64,000 nucleotides of DNA from Desulfuribacillus alkaliarsenatis (GTDB taxonomy: Bacteria > Bacillota > Bacilli > Desulfuribacillales > Desulfuribacillaceae), in contig NZ_MIJE01000001.1 in assembly GCF_001730225.1 (NCBI RefSeq), positions 186,001-250,000 on the forward strand, written 5' to 3'. Position numbers and translations under genes: made by a program. The notes below the pieces were generated by a model. That model was given only the letters and a program-made list of their open reading frames with translations. It was not told the DNA's origin and did no database searches. Positions within the stretch are counted from its first letter, which is position 1, and each line of letters opens with the position of its first letter. Shown piece after piece: positions 35,224-43,086 of this stretch.

Positions 35224-36420
35224 ATGAAAGAAGCACTACACCAAGAAACGCCAATGCCTAGTCGCTTTAATAAGAACATTCCTCTACTAGGTTTTGCTGC
35301 TGTTCTGGCTGTTATATTTGCATATGGTGGAGTAATGTCGTTCTTATATGGGCACGGTGTTTGGGGAACGTCTGATGAAGTTCCTTGGGGTATATTAATT
35401 ACAGCTTATGTTTATTTCGCAGTTGGCTGTACGGGGCTATGCTTACTATCATCGTTAGCTCACGTATTCCATTTCAAACCATATGAATCAATGGGTCTAA
35501 GACCAGTTATTTTAGCGATTGTTTCTATGATTACTGCATTCATAATTATCGCTTTAGAGTTAAAATACGTATTGAATATGGCAATTTATCTAGTATTATC
35601 ACCAAACTTTAAGTCGGTATTCGTATTGATGGGTATGTTATATGGTGCATATCTAGTATTCTTGATTTTAGAGCTATTTACTTACGCACTAGGCTACAAA
35701 AAACTTTCAAGATATCTTGCAATTGTAGCTATTATCACTGGTGTTTCTGCTACAAGTAACTTAGGATTAGTATTTGGATCTTTAGTTGCTAGATCTTACT
35801 GGACTGCTCCAATGATGCCAATCATGTGGATTGTTTCAGCACTAGTAACAGGTGCTGCAGCATTAATTATTCTATATTACTTTGTAGATCGTGAGCAAAG
35901 TCGTGCTAATACAAACCACTTAGTAAATCAGTTCAGAAAGCTTTTAGGATACTTTATCCTAGGATACTTTGCATTAAATGCATTCCATATCTTTATGGGC
36001 TTAACTAGCTCAAATCTAGAAAGACAAGAAGCTGCTAATTTCCTTCTGTTTGGGGACTATGCAATCAATTTCTGGGTTATGGAAGTTGGGATTTTAGTAC
36101 TTGCTTTAGCTGTGGTATTCCTATTATCTAATAACCAACGTGCAATAATGATGTCAAGCGTACTAGTATTGATAGCAATGATGTTTGCTAGACACAATAC
36201 AGTAACAGCAGGACAGATAGTATCACTTACACCAGATGGCCAAGGACCAATTAAGATTCTTAGCTACTCACCAACATTTGTTGAGTGGGCGATGACTTTT
36301 GGTGCTTTCGGTATCATTATCATTGCATACATTGTCTTAGAGTATGTTGTTGTATTTGTTAAAGACAAATTTGGCAAGAAAGAAGTACCTGCAGCAACAG
36401 AAGCAACAGAGACTATGTAA
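35224..36420 (+). CDS. NrfD/PsrC-type integral membrane quinol subunit
   Basis: A 398-residue hydrophobic protein with about nine or ten membrane helices and very few charged residues inside them. It has the NrfD/PsrC layout: paired four-helix halves with acidic and basic residues near the outer face (YVYFAVGCTGLCLLSSLAHVF early; FARHNT late). These subunits exchange electrons with menaquinol and pass them to the partner iron-sulfur protein. GGGGGAG precedes the ATG. The C-terminus is a short Ala/Thr/Glu tail in the cytoplasm. Genes 34544-36420 form one operon closed by a terminator. Confidence 0.9.
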   Translation: MKEALHQETPMPSRFNKNIPLLGFAAVLAVIFAYGGVMSFLYGHGVWGTSDEVPWGILITAYVYFAVGCTGLCLLSSLAHVFHFKPYESMGLRPVILAIVSMITAFIIIALELKYVLNMAIYLVLSPNFKSVFVLMGMLYGAYLVFLILELFTYALGYKKLSRYLAIVAIITGVSATSNLGLVFGSLVARSYWTAPMMPIMWIVSALVTGAAALIILYYFVDREQSRANTNHLVNQFRKLLGYFILGYFALNAFHIFMGLTSSNLERQEAANFLLFGDYAINFWVMEVGILVLALAVVFLLSNNQRAIMMSSVLVLIAMMFARHNTVTAGQIVSLTPDGQGPIKILSYSPTFVEWAMTFGAFGIIIIAYIVLEYVVVFVKDKFGKKEVPAATEATETM

Positions 36421-36446
36421 AACGTATCATATATAAAAAATTTATG

Positions 36447-36494
36447 AAGACTTCACTGGGGAAATTGTTCCTTTGTGAGGTCTTTTGTTTTTTT
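36447..36494 (+). terminator. Terminator after the NrfD gene
   Basis: AAGAC-TTCAC pairs with GTGA-GGTCTT around a GGGGAA/TTCC inner pairing, then a T-run. It separates the pair from the second hexaheme gene. Confidence 0.8.
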
Positions 36495-36576
36495 CAAACA
36501 CTTAGCATCACTCTAATTATAGAGCCATTCATAACATTTAACACGTGTAATATAAAAATAAAAACAATTCTAAATA

Positions 36577-36592
36577 AGTGACGGATGTCACT
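36577..36592. promoter_or_regulatory. Perfect CRP/FNR-like palindrome upstream of hexaheme cytochrome 2
   Basis: AGTGAC-GGAT-GTCACT, a perfect six-base inverted repeat with four-base spacer; read as AGTGA-N6-TCACT it has CRP-family geometry. Centre 48 bases before the annotated start. Confidence 0.55.
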
Positions 36593-36632
36593 AGATTTAG
36601 TGAATTTATTATGAAAAAATAGATTTAAGAAT

Positions 36633-37937
36633 GTGACGATACATAATAAGTCATTTAATGAATTGTGTTTGAAATATCACATTCAAGGTAAGGCTTTGCC
36701 TAATGAAACTTACATGGGTATGGACAACTGCTTAACTTGTCACGGTAGCATGAAAGACAAGTTTATGGTAACATCGCATCCAAACAAAACTGGAGATGCG
36801 AACAACATCAGACAAGAGCCTGTAGACACATGGCAAACTGAGATGTTAAACGAGTTTGGAAATCCAGTGGTATTTGATGAGAACGAAGAGACTGGAATTG
36901 AGGGAACTAGAGACATTGAGCTTCAAGATGGAACTAGCCTTCAAGGTGTAGGTGGAGTCTATGTTGTTTTCGATGGTCTAAGTGGTGAAGATAGAGTATT
37001 TGTAGCTAATTTCTATAATGAAGCGCAAGAATTAGTACACTCTATGAAAGTTGATGTTTTCCATGTAGGTGCAGGAGTTCGCCGCCAAGCGTTTGCTGTT
37101 AACTTAGGCGATGGTTATGGAACTCGTATGTTAAAATACCAATATAGCTTTGTAGATTGGAGTCATAACTACGAATGGAGAGATCGTAACCAAGCAAGAA
37201 TCTTTGAAGTTAACTGTATCGCATGTCACGTAACAGGCTTCGACTTACCAAAGTGGGAAGCTGACAAGAACTTAACTATAGCAGAAACGACTGCAAACTT
37301 AGGAGTAGGCTGTGAGAACTGTCATGGACCTGGTTCTAATCATGCTGCAAACCCTATGGGTGAAAACTTAATTGTTAATCCTACTGTGCATTTAACTGTA
37401 GATCAACAAATTCATAATTGTTCACAATGTCATATCCGTGGAACAACTTTAGATGAGCATGGTGAGACTACACCTCGTCAAGACAATCTGAACTTCCGTC
37501 CTGGGGATAATGTTTTAGACTTCTTTAGACCAATGGAAGTGAAGTTTGGTGAAGGAACTTCCCGTGTTGCTACAGACGGCAAAGCCCGTGCATCACGCCA
37601 GCAATTTATGGATCATTACATTGGAACTAAGTCTTGGATGGCTTGTACTGATTGCCATAGTGTTCATGAAAATAATAATGAAGGTAAGTTATTACATGGC
37701 ACTGTGGAGGAATTATGTGCATCTTGTCACGGAGGTCAATACGGTTCAACTGAAGATATTCGTGAGTTAATCGATGGAATGCGTGGATTTGAAGGTAATG
37801 ATAGAGGTTGGTATCAAAACCATACCTATAAATTTGACGATGAATGTCGCGTAATTGGATTCCCAGAAACAGAGTGGAACGAAGAGAACAAGTGGCCTTG
37901 GCAGTTTGAAGATTGGAAATGGGACTGGGAGCAGTAA
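36633..37937 (+). CDS. Second hexaheme cytochrome, without a visible signal peptide
   Basis: Six heme motifs: CLTCH (33-37), CIACH (195-199), CENCH (227-231), CSQCH (263-267), CTDCH (338-342) and CASCH (362-366). CIACHVTGFD and CHGPG-x-NHAANPMG repeat the pattern of the 32558 protein, so both are paralogues. Unlike it, no signal peptide or lipobox lies upstream of heme 1. The frame is open only from 36615; GTG 36633 has a poor ribosome site, and 22 bases upstream an ATGAAAAAA start-like sequence runs into TAG after three codons. Either the signal-peptide part was lost or shifted, or export uses another route. Because hemes are attached outside, a functional product needs export. It is not tagged as a pseudogene because the whole heme region is intact. 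Confidence 0.75.
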   Translation: MTIHNKSFNELCLKYHIQGKALPNETYMGMDNCLTCHGSMKDKFMVTSHPNKTGDANNIRQEPVDTWQTEMLNEFGNPVVFDENEETGIEGTRDIELQDGTSLQGVGGVYVVFDGLSGEDRVFVANFYNEAQELVHSMKVDVFHVGAGVRRQAFAVNLGDGYGTRMLKYQYSFVDWSHNYEWRDRNQARIFEVNCIACHVTGFDLPKWEADKNLTIAETTANLGVGCENCHGPGSNHAANPMGENLIVNPTVHLTVDQQIHNCSQCHIRGTTLDEHGETTPRQDNLNFRPGDNVLDFFRPMEVKFGEGTSRVATDGKARASRQQFMDHYIGTKSWMACTDCHSVHENNNEGKLLHGTVEELCASCHGGQYGSTEDIRELIDGMRGFEGNDRGWYQNHTYKFDDECRVIGFPETEWNEENKWPWQFEDWKWDWEQ

Positions 37938-37979
37938 TCTCAAATAATTACTCACAAGATTGAAATATGATTTAATATG

Positions 37980-38020
37980 AAAAAGTAGCCATCATATCAC
38001 AATATGATGGCTACTTTTTT
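37980..38020 (+). terminator. Strong terminator after hexaheme cytochrome 2
   Basis: AAAAGTAGCCATCATAT and its exact complement flank a CACA loop, then a T-run. Confidence 0.9.
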
Positions 38021-38083
38021 GTATACATAAAAAACCTCCTCAAGCTAAAAATAGTACTAATTATTGATTAAGAGGTGAGAATT

Positions 38084-38371
38084 ATGAAGCTTAAGAAAAT
38101 GTTGTTATCTATAATGTTAGTGTTTGCTGTAATTTCCTTAATAGTTGCTTGTTCTCCAGCTGAGCGACCTGAAGCACCAGCTACTGAACCAGACTATCCA
38201 GATAGACCACTTAATGAACCTCAAGTACCAGTTGTAGATGATGAGCGACAACAAGAGCTATATGAGGATCTACAACCAGGGCGAGGTGTCGATATTGATG
38301 AAGATAGACTTGGGGAAATGCGTCACCAGCTCGAGCAACGCGCACCAATATTTCCGCAGGCGCCAAGATAG
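38084..38371 (+). CDS. Small Pro/Glu/Asp-rich lipoprotein
   Basis: A 95-residue protein with a lipobox (LIVAC) and a mature part rich in Pro, Glu, Asp and Arg (RPEAPATEPDYPDRP and DDERQQELYEDL). No domain is recognised. ATG 38084 follows AGAGGTGAG; the GTG at 38075 lies inside that site. A short gap separates it from the next lipoprotein gene, so both belong to one small operon. It could be a small structural or anchoring partner of the surface cytochromes. Confidence 0.65.
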   Translation: MKLKKMLLSIMLVFAVISLIVACSPAERPEAPATEPDYPDRPLNEPQVPVVDDERQQELYEDLQPGRGVDIDEDRLGEMRHQLEQRAPIFPQAPR

Positions 38372-38382
38372 GAGCAGCTAAT

Positions 38383-38643
38383 ATGACTAATGAAAAGAAA
38401 ATATTGTTAATTATTCTTCTATTAATGGTAGCGGTTAATATGTTAGGTTGTGAGCAGTTAGAAAATATGCTCAAGACGATTGAGGAACGAGAGGATATTG
38501 AACAAAACGGCGATAAACCGAAGAAGGCTGCAGAAGATGATGAGACTGAAGATGATGAAGAAGAAACTGAAGATGAAGAAGCTACCGATGAGGAAGCGGA
38601 TGGAGTAGAAGAAGCACAGGAACAAAAACCCGCAGGAAGCTGA
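38383..38643 (+). CDS. Small highly acidic lipoprotein
   Basis: An 86-residue lipoprotein (MLGC) whose mature part is mostly Glu and Asp with a few Thr and Ala (DDEEETEDEEATDEE). AGGAGCAGC precedes the ATG. The acidic tail may bind cations or a basic partner; no enzyme features are present. The gene ends at a strong terminator. Confidence 0.65.
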   Translation: MTNEKKILLIILLLMVAVNMLGCEQLENMLKTIEEREDIEQNGDKPKKAAEDDETEDDEEETEDEEATDEEADGVEEAQEQKPAGS

Positions 38644-38652
38644 TAAGCTAGT

Positions 38653-38704
38653 CAAGGGCTGTTGTTTACAGCAAACTTTAAGTTTGTTGTACAACAGCCC
38701 TTTT
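38653..38704 (+). terminator. Terminator after the lipoprotein pair
   Basis: AAGGGCTGTTGT pairs with ACAACAGCCCTT, with an inner CAAACTT/AAGTTTG stem, then Ts. Confidence 0.9.
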
Positions 38705-38720
38705 GTAATGGAGCTATATA

Positions 38721-38924
38721 TTAGCGGTTTTTATAGCGAAATTTATAGCTTTTGAATTTTTCTGAAGATTTATAATTGCGGTTATAATCCTGAGCTAAAG
38801 ATGATACAATAGCCGCATCGTGGAAACATCCTGGCGGGAAATGTAAAATCGTATGGCCTAATAAAAAATGTAAATCTTTATTTGGACTATAGGAAGATAA
38901 TTTAGTATCATAGACAGTATGCAT
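38721..38924 (-). CDS. Small basic protein of unknown function
   Basis: A 67-residue frame on the minus strand with a strong AAGGAGGC ribosome site eight bases before ATG 38924, so it is probably translated. The N-terminal half has HFLLGHTILHFPPGCFHDAAIV and the C-terminal third is rich in Lys, Ser, Tyr and Arg (SSEKFKSYKFRYKNR). No domain is recognised. It is the only gene on this strand between the lipoproteins and hemA. Confidence 0.55.
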   Translation of the reverse strand: MHTVYDTKLSSYSPNKDLHFLLGHTILHFPPGCFHDAAIVSSLAQDYNRNYKSSEKFKSYKFRYKNR

Positions 38925-39120
38925 GTTAAAGCCTCCTTACATAGTTAATATATCTATATGATATTATGAACTGGGCAAATGTGTGTATTGTTATATGTGT
39001 CATATATCTGTAGCAATTTGTTCACAAAACAGTCATACTCTGATTTTTATACAATGATATAATAATAAAAAAGTAAAGCATTATTCTGAAGCGATGAATT
39101 GATGGGGTGAATTTAGAAAA

Positions 39121-40491
39121 ATGTACATTTTGGCCGCTGGTATTAATTACCGAACTGCACCGGTAGAGATTCGGGAAAAATTCACATTCACCAAAGATGA
39201 AGTTCCTGATGTTCTACAAAAAATACGATCAATGAATAGTATTATGGAGTGTTCTTTAGTAGCGACGTGTAATCGCACGGAGTTCTATTTCATTGTTGAT
39301 AATATTCATTGTGGTGAGCAGAACCTATTAATGTTTCTGCAAGAGTATTTCAACACTGATCGTTCTGAATTTAGGCAATATCTATATACCCATGCTAACG
39401 AACGAGCTATAATTCATTTGTTCAAAGTTGCCTGTGGTTTAGATTCTATGGTGCTTGGTGAAACACAAATCTTAGGACAGGTACGTGAGGCATATGATGT
39501 TGCATTAGCAAATAACACAATAGGAACGATTCTTAAACAGCTACTACCACACGCGATTTGTGTTGGTAAACGCTGTCATACTGAAACAGATATTGGGAAG
39601 AATGCTGTTTCTATTAGTTATGCTGCAATAGAGCTAGCAAAGAAGATTTTTGGTCAGTTAAACGATAAGCAAGTATTAATTATCGGCGCTGGTAAAATGA
39701 GTGAATTGACGGCAAAGCATCTAAATAGCTCAGGCGTTGAACAGGTTTATGTAGTAAACCGTACATACCAGCGAGCACAGGAACTTGCTGAGAAATTTAA
39801 TGGTATTGCGGTAGAGTGGGAGAATATTGAAGACTCATTATCAGAAGTGGACATCGTTGTAAGTTCAACGGGGGCCACTGACTTTGTCATTGACAAAAAG
39901 ATTATGGAGCGAGTAATGATTAGACGTAAAAATCGTCCGATTTTTATGATTGATATAGCTGTTCCTCGTGATTTGGATCCAGAAATCAATGAGGTAGATG
40001 GTGTATTCCTGTATGATATTGACGAGCTCGAAGGTGTTGTAGAAGCGAATAAGAAATTACGTGAGCAAGAAGTTAACGTCATCGATACAATCATCGAAGA
40101 GGAGATAGATAATTTCAGCACTTGGCTTGACACCCTAGAGGTAATCCCACTGATAAAAGCCTTAAAGCACAAAACAGATGCTATCTATGAAAACACAATG
40201 GAAAGCTTATACAATAAGCTTCCAGACCTATCAGAACGTGAGAAGAAAGTAATTCGCAAGCATACAAAAAGCATTATTAATCAGATTCTAAAGCAGCCTA
40301 TCACCCATGCAAAAGAAGTAGCAGGCAAGAAATATTCAAAGGAACAAATTGAATTGATTGCCGAAATCTTTGGCGTTTTAGAAGAACCCTGTTATAAGGC
40401 CAATGTCGTTAAGCTTGGGAATCGTAAGCCTAAATCTACAGTATGCTCAGTAAAATCTGAGAAGTACCTAGCTTCCATTGGCCGCTTGTAA
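39121..40491 (+). CDS. hemA: Glutamyl-tRNA reductase
   Basis: First enzyme of tetrapyrrole synthesis by the C5 route: reduces Glu-tRNA to glutamate-1-semialdehyde with NADPH. The catalytic Cys50 lies in LVATCNRTEFY. ETQILGQVREAY and the NAD-binding GAGKMSELTAKHL follow; the C-terminal dimerisation helix is present. 456 residues is the usual size. ATG 39121 lies after GGGGTG. It heads the operon through hemL; regulation by heme is typical for this enzyme but no site is visible. Confidence 0.97.
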   Translation: MYILAAGINYRTAPVEIREKFTFTKDEVPDVLQKIRSMNSIMECSLVATCNRTEFYFIVDNIHCGEQNLLMFLQEYFNTDRSEFRQYLYTHANERAIIHLFKVACGLDSMVLGETQILGQVREAYDVALANNTIGTILKQLLPHAICVGKRCHTETDIGKNAVSISYAAIELAKKIFGQLNDKQVLIIGAGKMSELTAKHLNSSGVEQVYVVNRTYQRAQELAEKFNGIAVEWENIEDSLSEVDIVVSSTGATDFVIDKKIMERVMIRRKNRPIFMIDIAVPRDLDPEINEVDGVFLYDIDELEGVVEANKKLREQEVNVIDTIIEEEIDNFSTWLDTLEVIPLIKALKHKTDAIYENTMESLYNKLPDLSEREKKVIRKHTKSIINQILKQPITHAKEVAGKKYSKEQIELIAEIFGVLEEPCYKANVVKLGNRKPKSTVCSVKSEKYLASIGRL

Positions 40492-40589
40492 GTAACCTGC
40501 TTAGTCCAATAAATAAAAGCTGTTAATTTTGATTGTATAAAAGCTGTTAATCTAATAAGTAACTTGTTAAGTAATGGGGGGGTTGGTTA

Positions 40590-41417
40590 ATGCTTTTAAG
40601 TGATTATGCATGGCTTTATATTGTAATGATAGTCATATACGCTTTAAGTGTTACATTATATTTTTATGATTTTATCCAAAGCAATAAAAAAGCCAACCGT
40701 CTAGCCTTTGGTTTACTAGTCGTAGTTTGGATATTCCAAACTGTGTTTTTCCACATGCGTATGAAGGAAATTGGACAAATACCTATTTTGACACTTTTTG
40801 AAACTCTGTTTTTCTACTCGTGGATGCTAGTTACATTAAGTCTTATAATTAATTATTTATATAAAGTTGATTTACTTGTGTTTATGGCAAACGCCGTAGG
40901 ATTCGCAATTGTAGTTCTGAATTTATTTGTCAGCAGACAGGCTGATCCTGGAGTTAACGAATTGCTGCAAGGTGATTTGTTAGTCGTTCATATAATATTT
41001 GCGTTTATTAGCTATGGGCTATTTTTTATATCATTTTTGTTTTCGTGTTTGTATTTGTTACAGGTACGAATGCTAAAAAACAAGCAGGTATTTTCTAACC
41101 TGTATAGAAAAATCCCACCGCTAGATAAACTAGATAAGTTTTCATACTTACTAGCACTTATAGCGTTTCCTGTATTACTAATATCCTTGGTATTAGGGAC
41201 GATTTGGGCTTATATGAACAGTATTTATATTTGGACAGATGTGAAATTTATTATTAGTAGCTTAGTGCTAATAGTATATGGTGTTTATTTACACCGACGT
41301 GTGGCACTTGGGTGGCAGGGACGTAAGCTAGCAATATTAAACATGCTAGGTTTTGCTTTTATTATCTTTAATTACTTCCTCTCTAGGTGGGTATCATCCT
41401 TCCACCATTGGGTTTAG
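40590..41417 (+). CDS. hemX: HemX/CcsA-like membrane protein
   Basis: A 275-residue protein with about eight membrane helices. It belongs to the cytochrome c assembly (CcsA/CcmC) superfamily, with the periplasmic-side W-rich region reduced to LGTIWAYM and two conserved His candidates. In B. subtilis HemX sits in the same place and limits the amount of HemA. The gene starts 98 bases after hemA behind GGGGGGTTGG. The stop lies four bases before the following start. Confidence 0.88.
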   Translation: MLLSDYAWLYIVMIVIYALSVTLYFYDFIQSNKKANRLAFGLLVVVWIFQTVFFHMRMKEIGQIPILTLFETLFFYSWMLVTLSLIINYLYKVDLLVFMANAVGFAIVVLNLFVSRQADPGVNELLQGDLLVVHIIFAFISYGLFFISFLFSCLYLLQVRMLKNKQVFSNLYRKIPPLDKLDKFSYLLALIAFPVLLISLVLGTIWAYMNSIYIWTDVKFIISSLVLIVYGVYLHRRVALGWQGRKLAILNMLGFAFIIFNYFLSRWVSSFHHWV

Positions 41418-41421
41418 GGTT

Positions 41422-42090
41422 ATGCCTATGGAGAGATTTTACCCGATATTTTTAAGAATTAAGGACAAACTATGTGTCGTTGTTGGCGGTGGTAATGTCG
41501 CTGAACGTAAAGTCATGACCTTACTTGAGGATGGAGCTAAGGTAAAAGTTATTAGTCCAGATATTACGAAAACCTTATCAGCTTTAGCTGAAGCGGGAGA
41601 GGTAGAGTGGAAGCCTAGGTATTATGAAGTGGGTGACTTACTCGGCGCATTCCTAGTATATGCAGCTACCAACTCACAGGAAGTTAATCAGCAGGTATAC
41701 ACAGATGCCCAAAAGCACTCTATTTTAGTAAATACTATAGATAACCAGGAGCTATGTGATTTTATTGTTCCTTCAAGAATTGACAAAGGCAAGCTACAGA
41801 TTTGTATTTCAACCTCAGGTGCTAGTCCTGCATTAGCGAAGCAAATTCGCGAAGAGCTTGAAGAACACTTCTGTGATGAATACCAAATGTTTTTAGACTG
41901 GATGCAGCAGCTGCGAGAATGGTTGTTGAAAAATGAGCCAGATGAACAAACGCGCAGACAAATTTTCAAACAGGCTGTTCAATCCCCTATTTTAGAGTTG
42001 CTGCGTGAACAGCGCATCGAAGAAGCAAGAGCAATTATACATTCATATACAAAAGAACTGATTCTAACTGACCAATGTGGCTGCAACTAG
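41422..42090 (+). CDS. sirC: Precorrin-2 dehydrogenase/sirohydrochlorin-type protein (SirC/CysG-B)
   Basis: An NAD-dependent protein with a Rossmann start (FLRIKDKLCVVVGGGNVAERKV) and the SxSGxSPAL-like block CISTSGASPALAKQ that marks precorrin-2 dehydrogenases. It oxidises precorrin-2 to sirohydrochlorin; members with both activities also insert iron. The C-terminal domain is short (223 residues in all), so chelatase activity is uncertain. ATG 41422 is placed by the family N-terminus; no strong ribosome site precedes it, which fits coupling to hemX four bases upstream. Confidence 0.88.
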   Translation: MPMERFYPIFLRIKDKLCVVVGGGNVAERKVMTLLEDGAKVKVISPDITKTLSALAEAGEVEWKPRYYEVGDLLGAFLVYAATNSQEVNQQVYTDAQKHSILVNTIDNQELCDFIVPSRIDKGKLQICISTSGASPALAKQIREELEEHFCDEYQMFLDWMQQLREWLLKNEPDEQTRRQIFKQAVQSPILELLREQRIEEARAIIHSYTKELILTDQCGCN

Positions 42091-42156
42091 ATAATAAATT
42101 GCAATTAGATCTTAAATTGAGACTTTTAGAATTGACTAACGACTTTGGAGGTAATT

Positions 42157-43086
42157 ATGAGAAAAATTATTATTGGTAGTAGAAAGAGCGAATTGGCACT
42201 AACACAGACAAACTGGGTAATAGCTCAACTTAGCAAACTGAACTTGCCGGTAGAATTTGAAGTAAAGAAAATTGTCACTAAGGGAGATAAAATCCTAGAC
42301 GTTACCCTTTCAAAGGTTGGCGGTAAAGGTCTATTTGTCAAAGAAATTGAGCAGGCATTACTTGATGGGGAAATTGATATTGCTGTTCATAGTATGAAGG
42401 ATATGCCTGCAGAAATGCCGGAGGGTCTTGTGATTGGTGCAACTACTGTTCGCGAAGACGTGAGGGACGCCTTAGTTACTAAGGACAACCAGTACACGAT
42501 GGATACTTTACCAGAAGGTGCTCGCATTGGAACAAGCAGCTTGCGTAGAAGTGCACAGCTATTGAATATGCGTCCTGACCTAGAAATCACATCTATTCGT
42601 GGAAACGTAGGCACTCGTATTAACAAAATCGATGAAATGGATTTAGCAGGAATTATATTAGCATGTGCGGGGTTAAACCGCTTAGGTCAATCACAGCAAA
42701 TCACAGAGGCCATTGACGCTACTATCTGTGTGCCAGCAGTTGGCCAAGGAGCATTAGGCATTCAATGCCGTGCTGATGATAAGGAAGTATTAGATTTATT
42801 AAACCATCTTAATCATGTACCGACTGAACAGGCAGTACTTGCAGAGCGTTCATTCTTGAAGCAATTAGAAGGTGGCTGCCAAGTACCAATTGGAGCATAC
42901 GGCACATGGGATGGCGAGCAGGTAACACTAACGGGTATGGTTGCAAAAATAGATGGATCGAAGGTGCTTAAGCATACACTAACAGGTAAAGATCCAGTAG
43001 CATTAGGAGTCGAAGTAGCTGCACTATTAAAAGCAGAGGGAGCAGCAGAGATACTAGAGGAAGCAAAGGAGATTGCCAATGTCTAA
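42157..43086 (+). CDS. hemC: Porphobilinogen deaminase (hydroxymethylbilane synthase)
   Basis: Joins four porphobilinogens into hydroxymethylbilane. Signature blocks are IGSRKSELALTQ, DIAVHSMKDMP, GTSSLRRSAQL, SIRGNVGTRINK and the dipyrromethane-cofactor cysteine in GGCQVPIG. ATG 42157 follows GGAGGT. The 309-residue length is normal. The end overlaps the next gene by eight bases. Confidence 0.97.
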   Translation: MRKIIIGSRKSELALTQTNWVIAQLSKLNLPVEFEVKKIVTKGDKILDVTLSKVGGKGLFVKEIEQALLDGEIDIAVHSMKDMPAEMPEGLVIGATTVREDVRDALVTKDNQYTMDTLPEGARIGTSSLRRSAQLLNMRPDLEITSIRGNVGTRINKIDEMDLAGIILACAGLNRLGQSQQITEAIDATICVPAVGQGALGIQCRADDKEVLDLLNHLNHVPTEQAVLAERSFLKQLEGGCQVPIGAYGTWDGEQVTLTGMVAKIDGSKVLKHTLTGKDPVALGVEVAALLKAEGAAEILEEAKEIANV

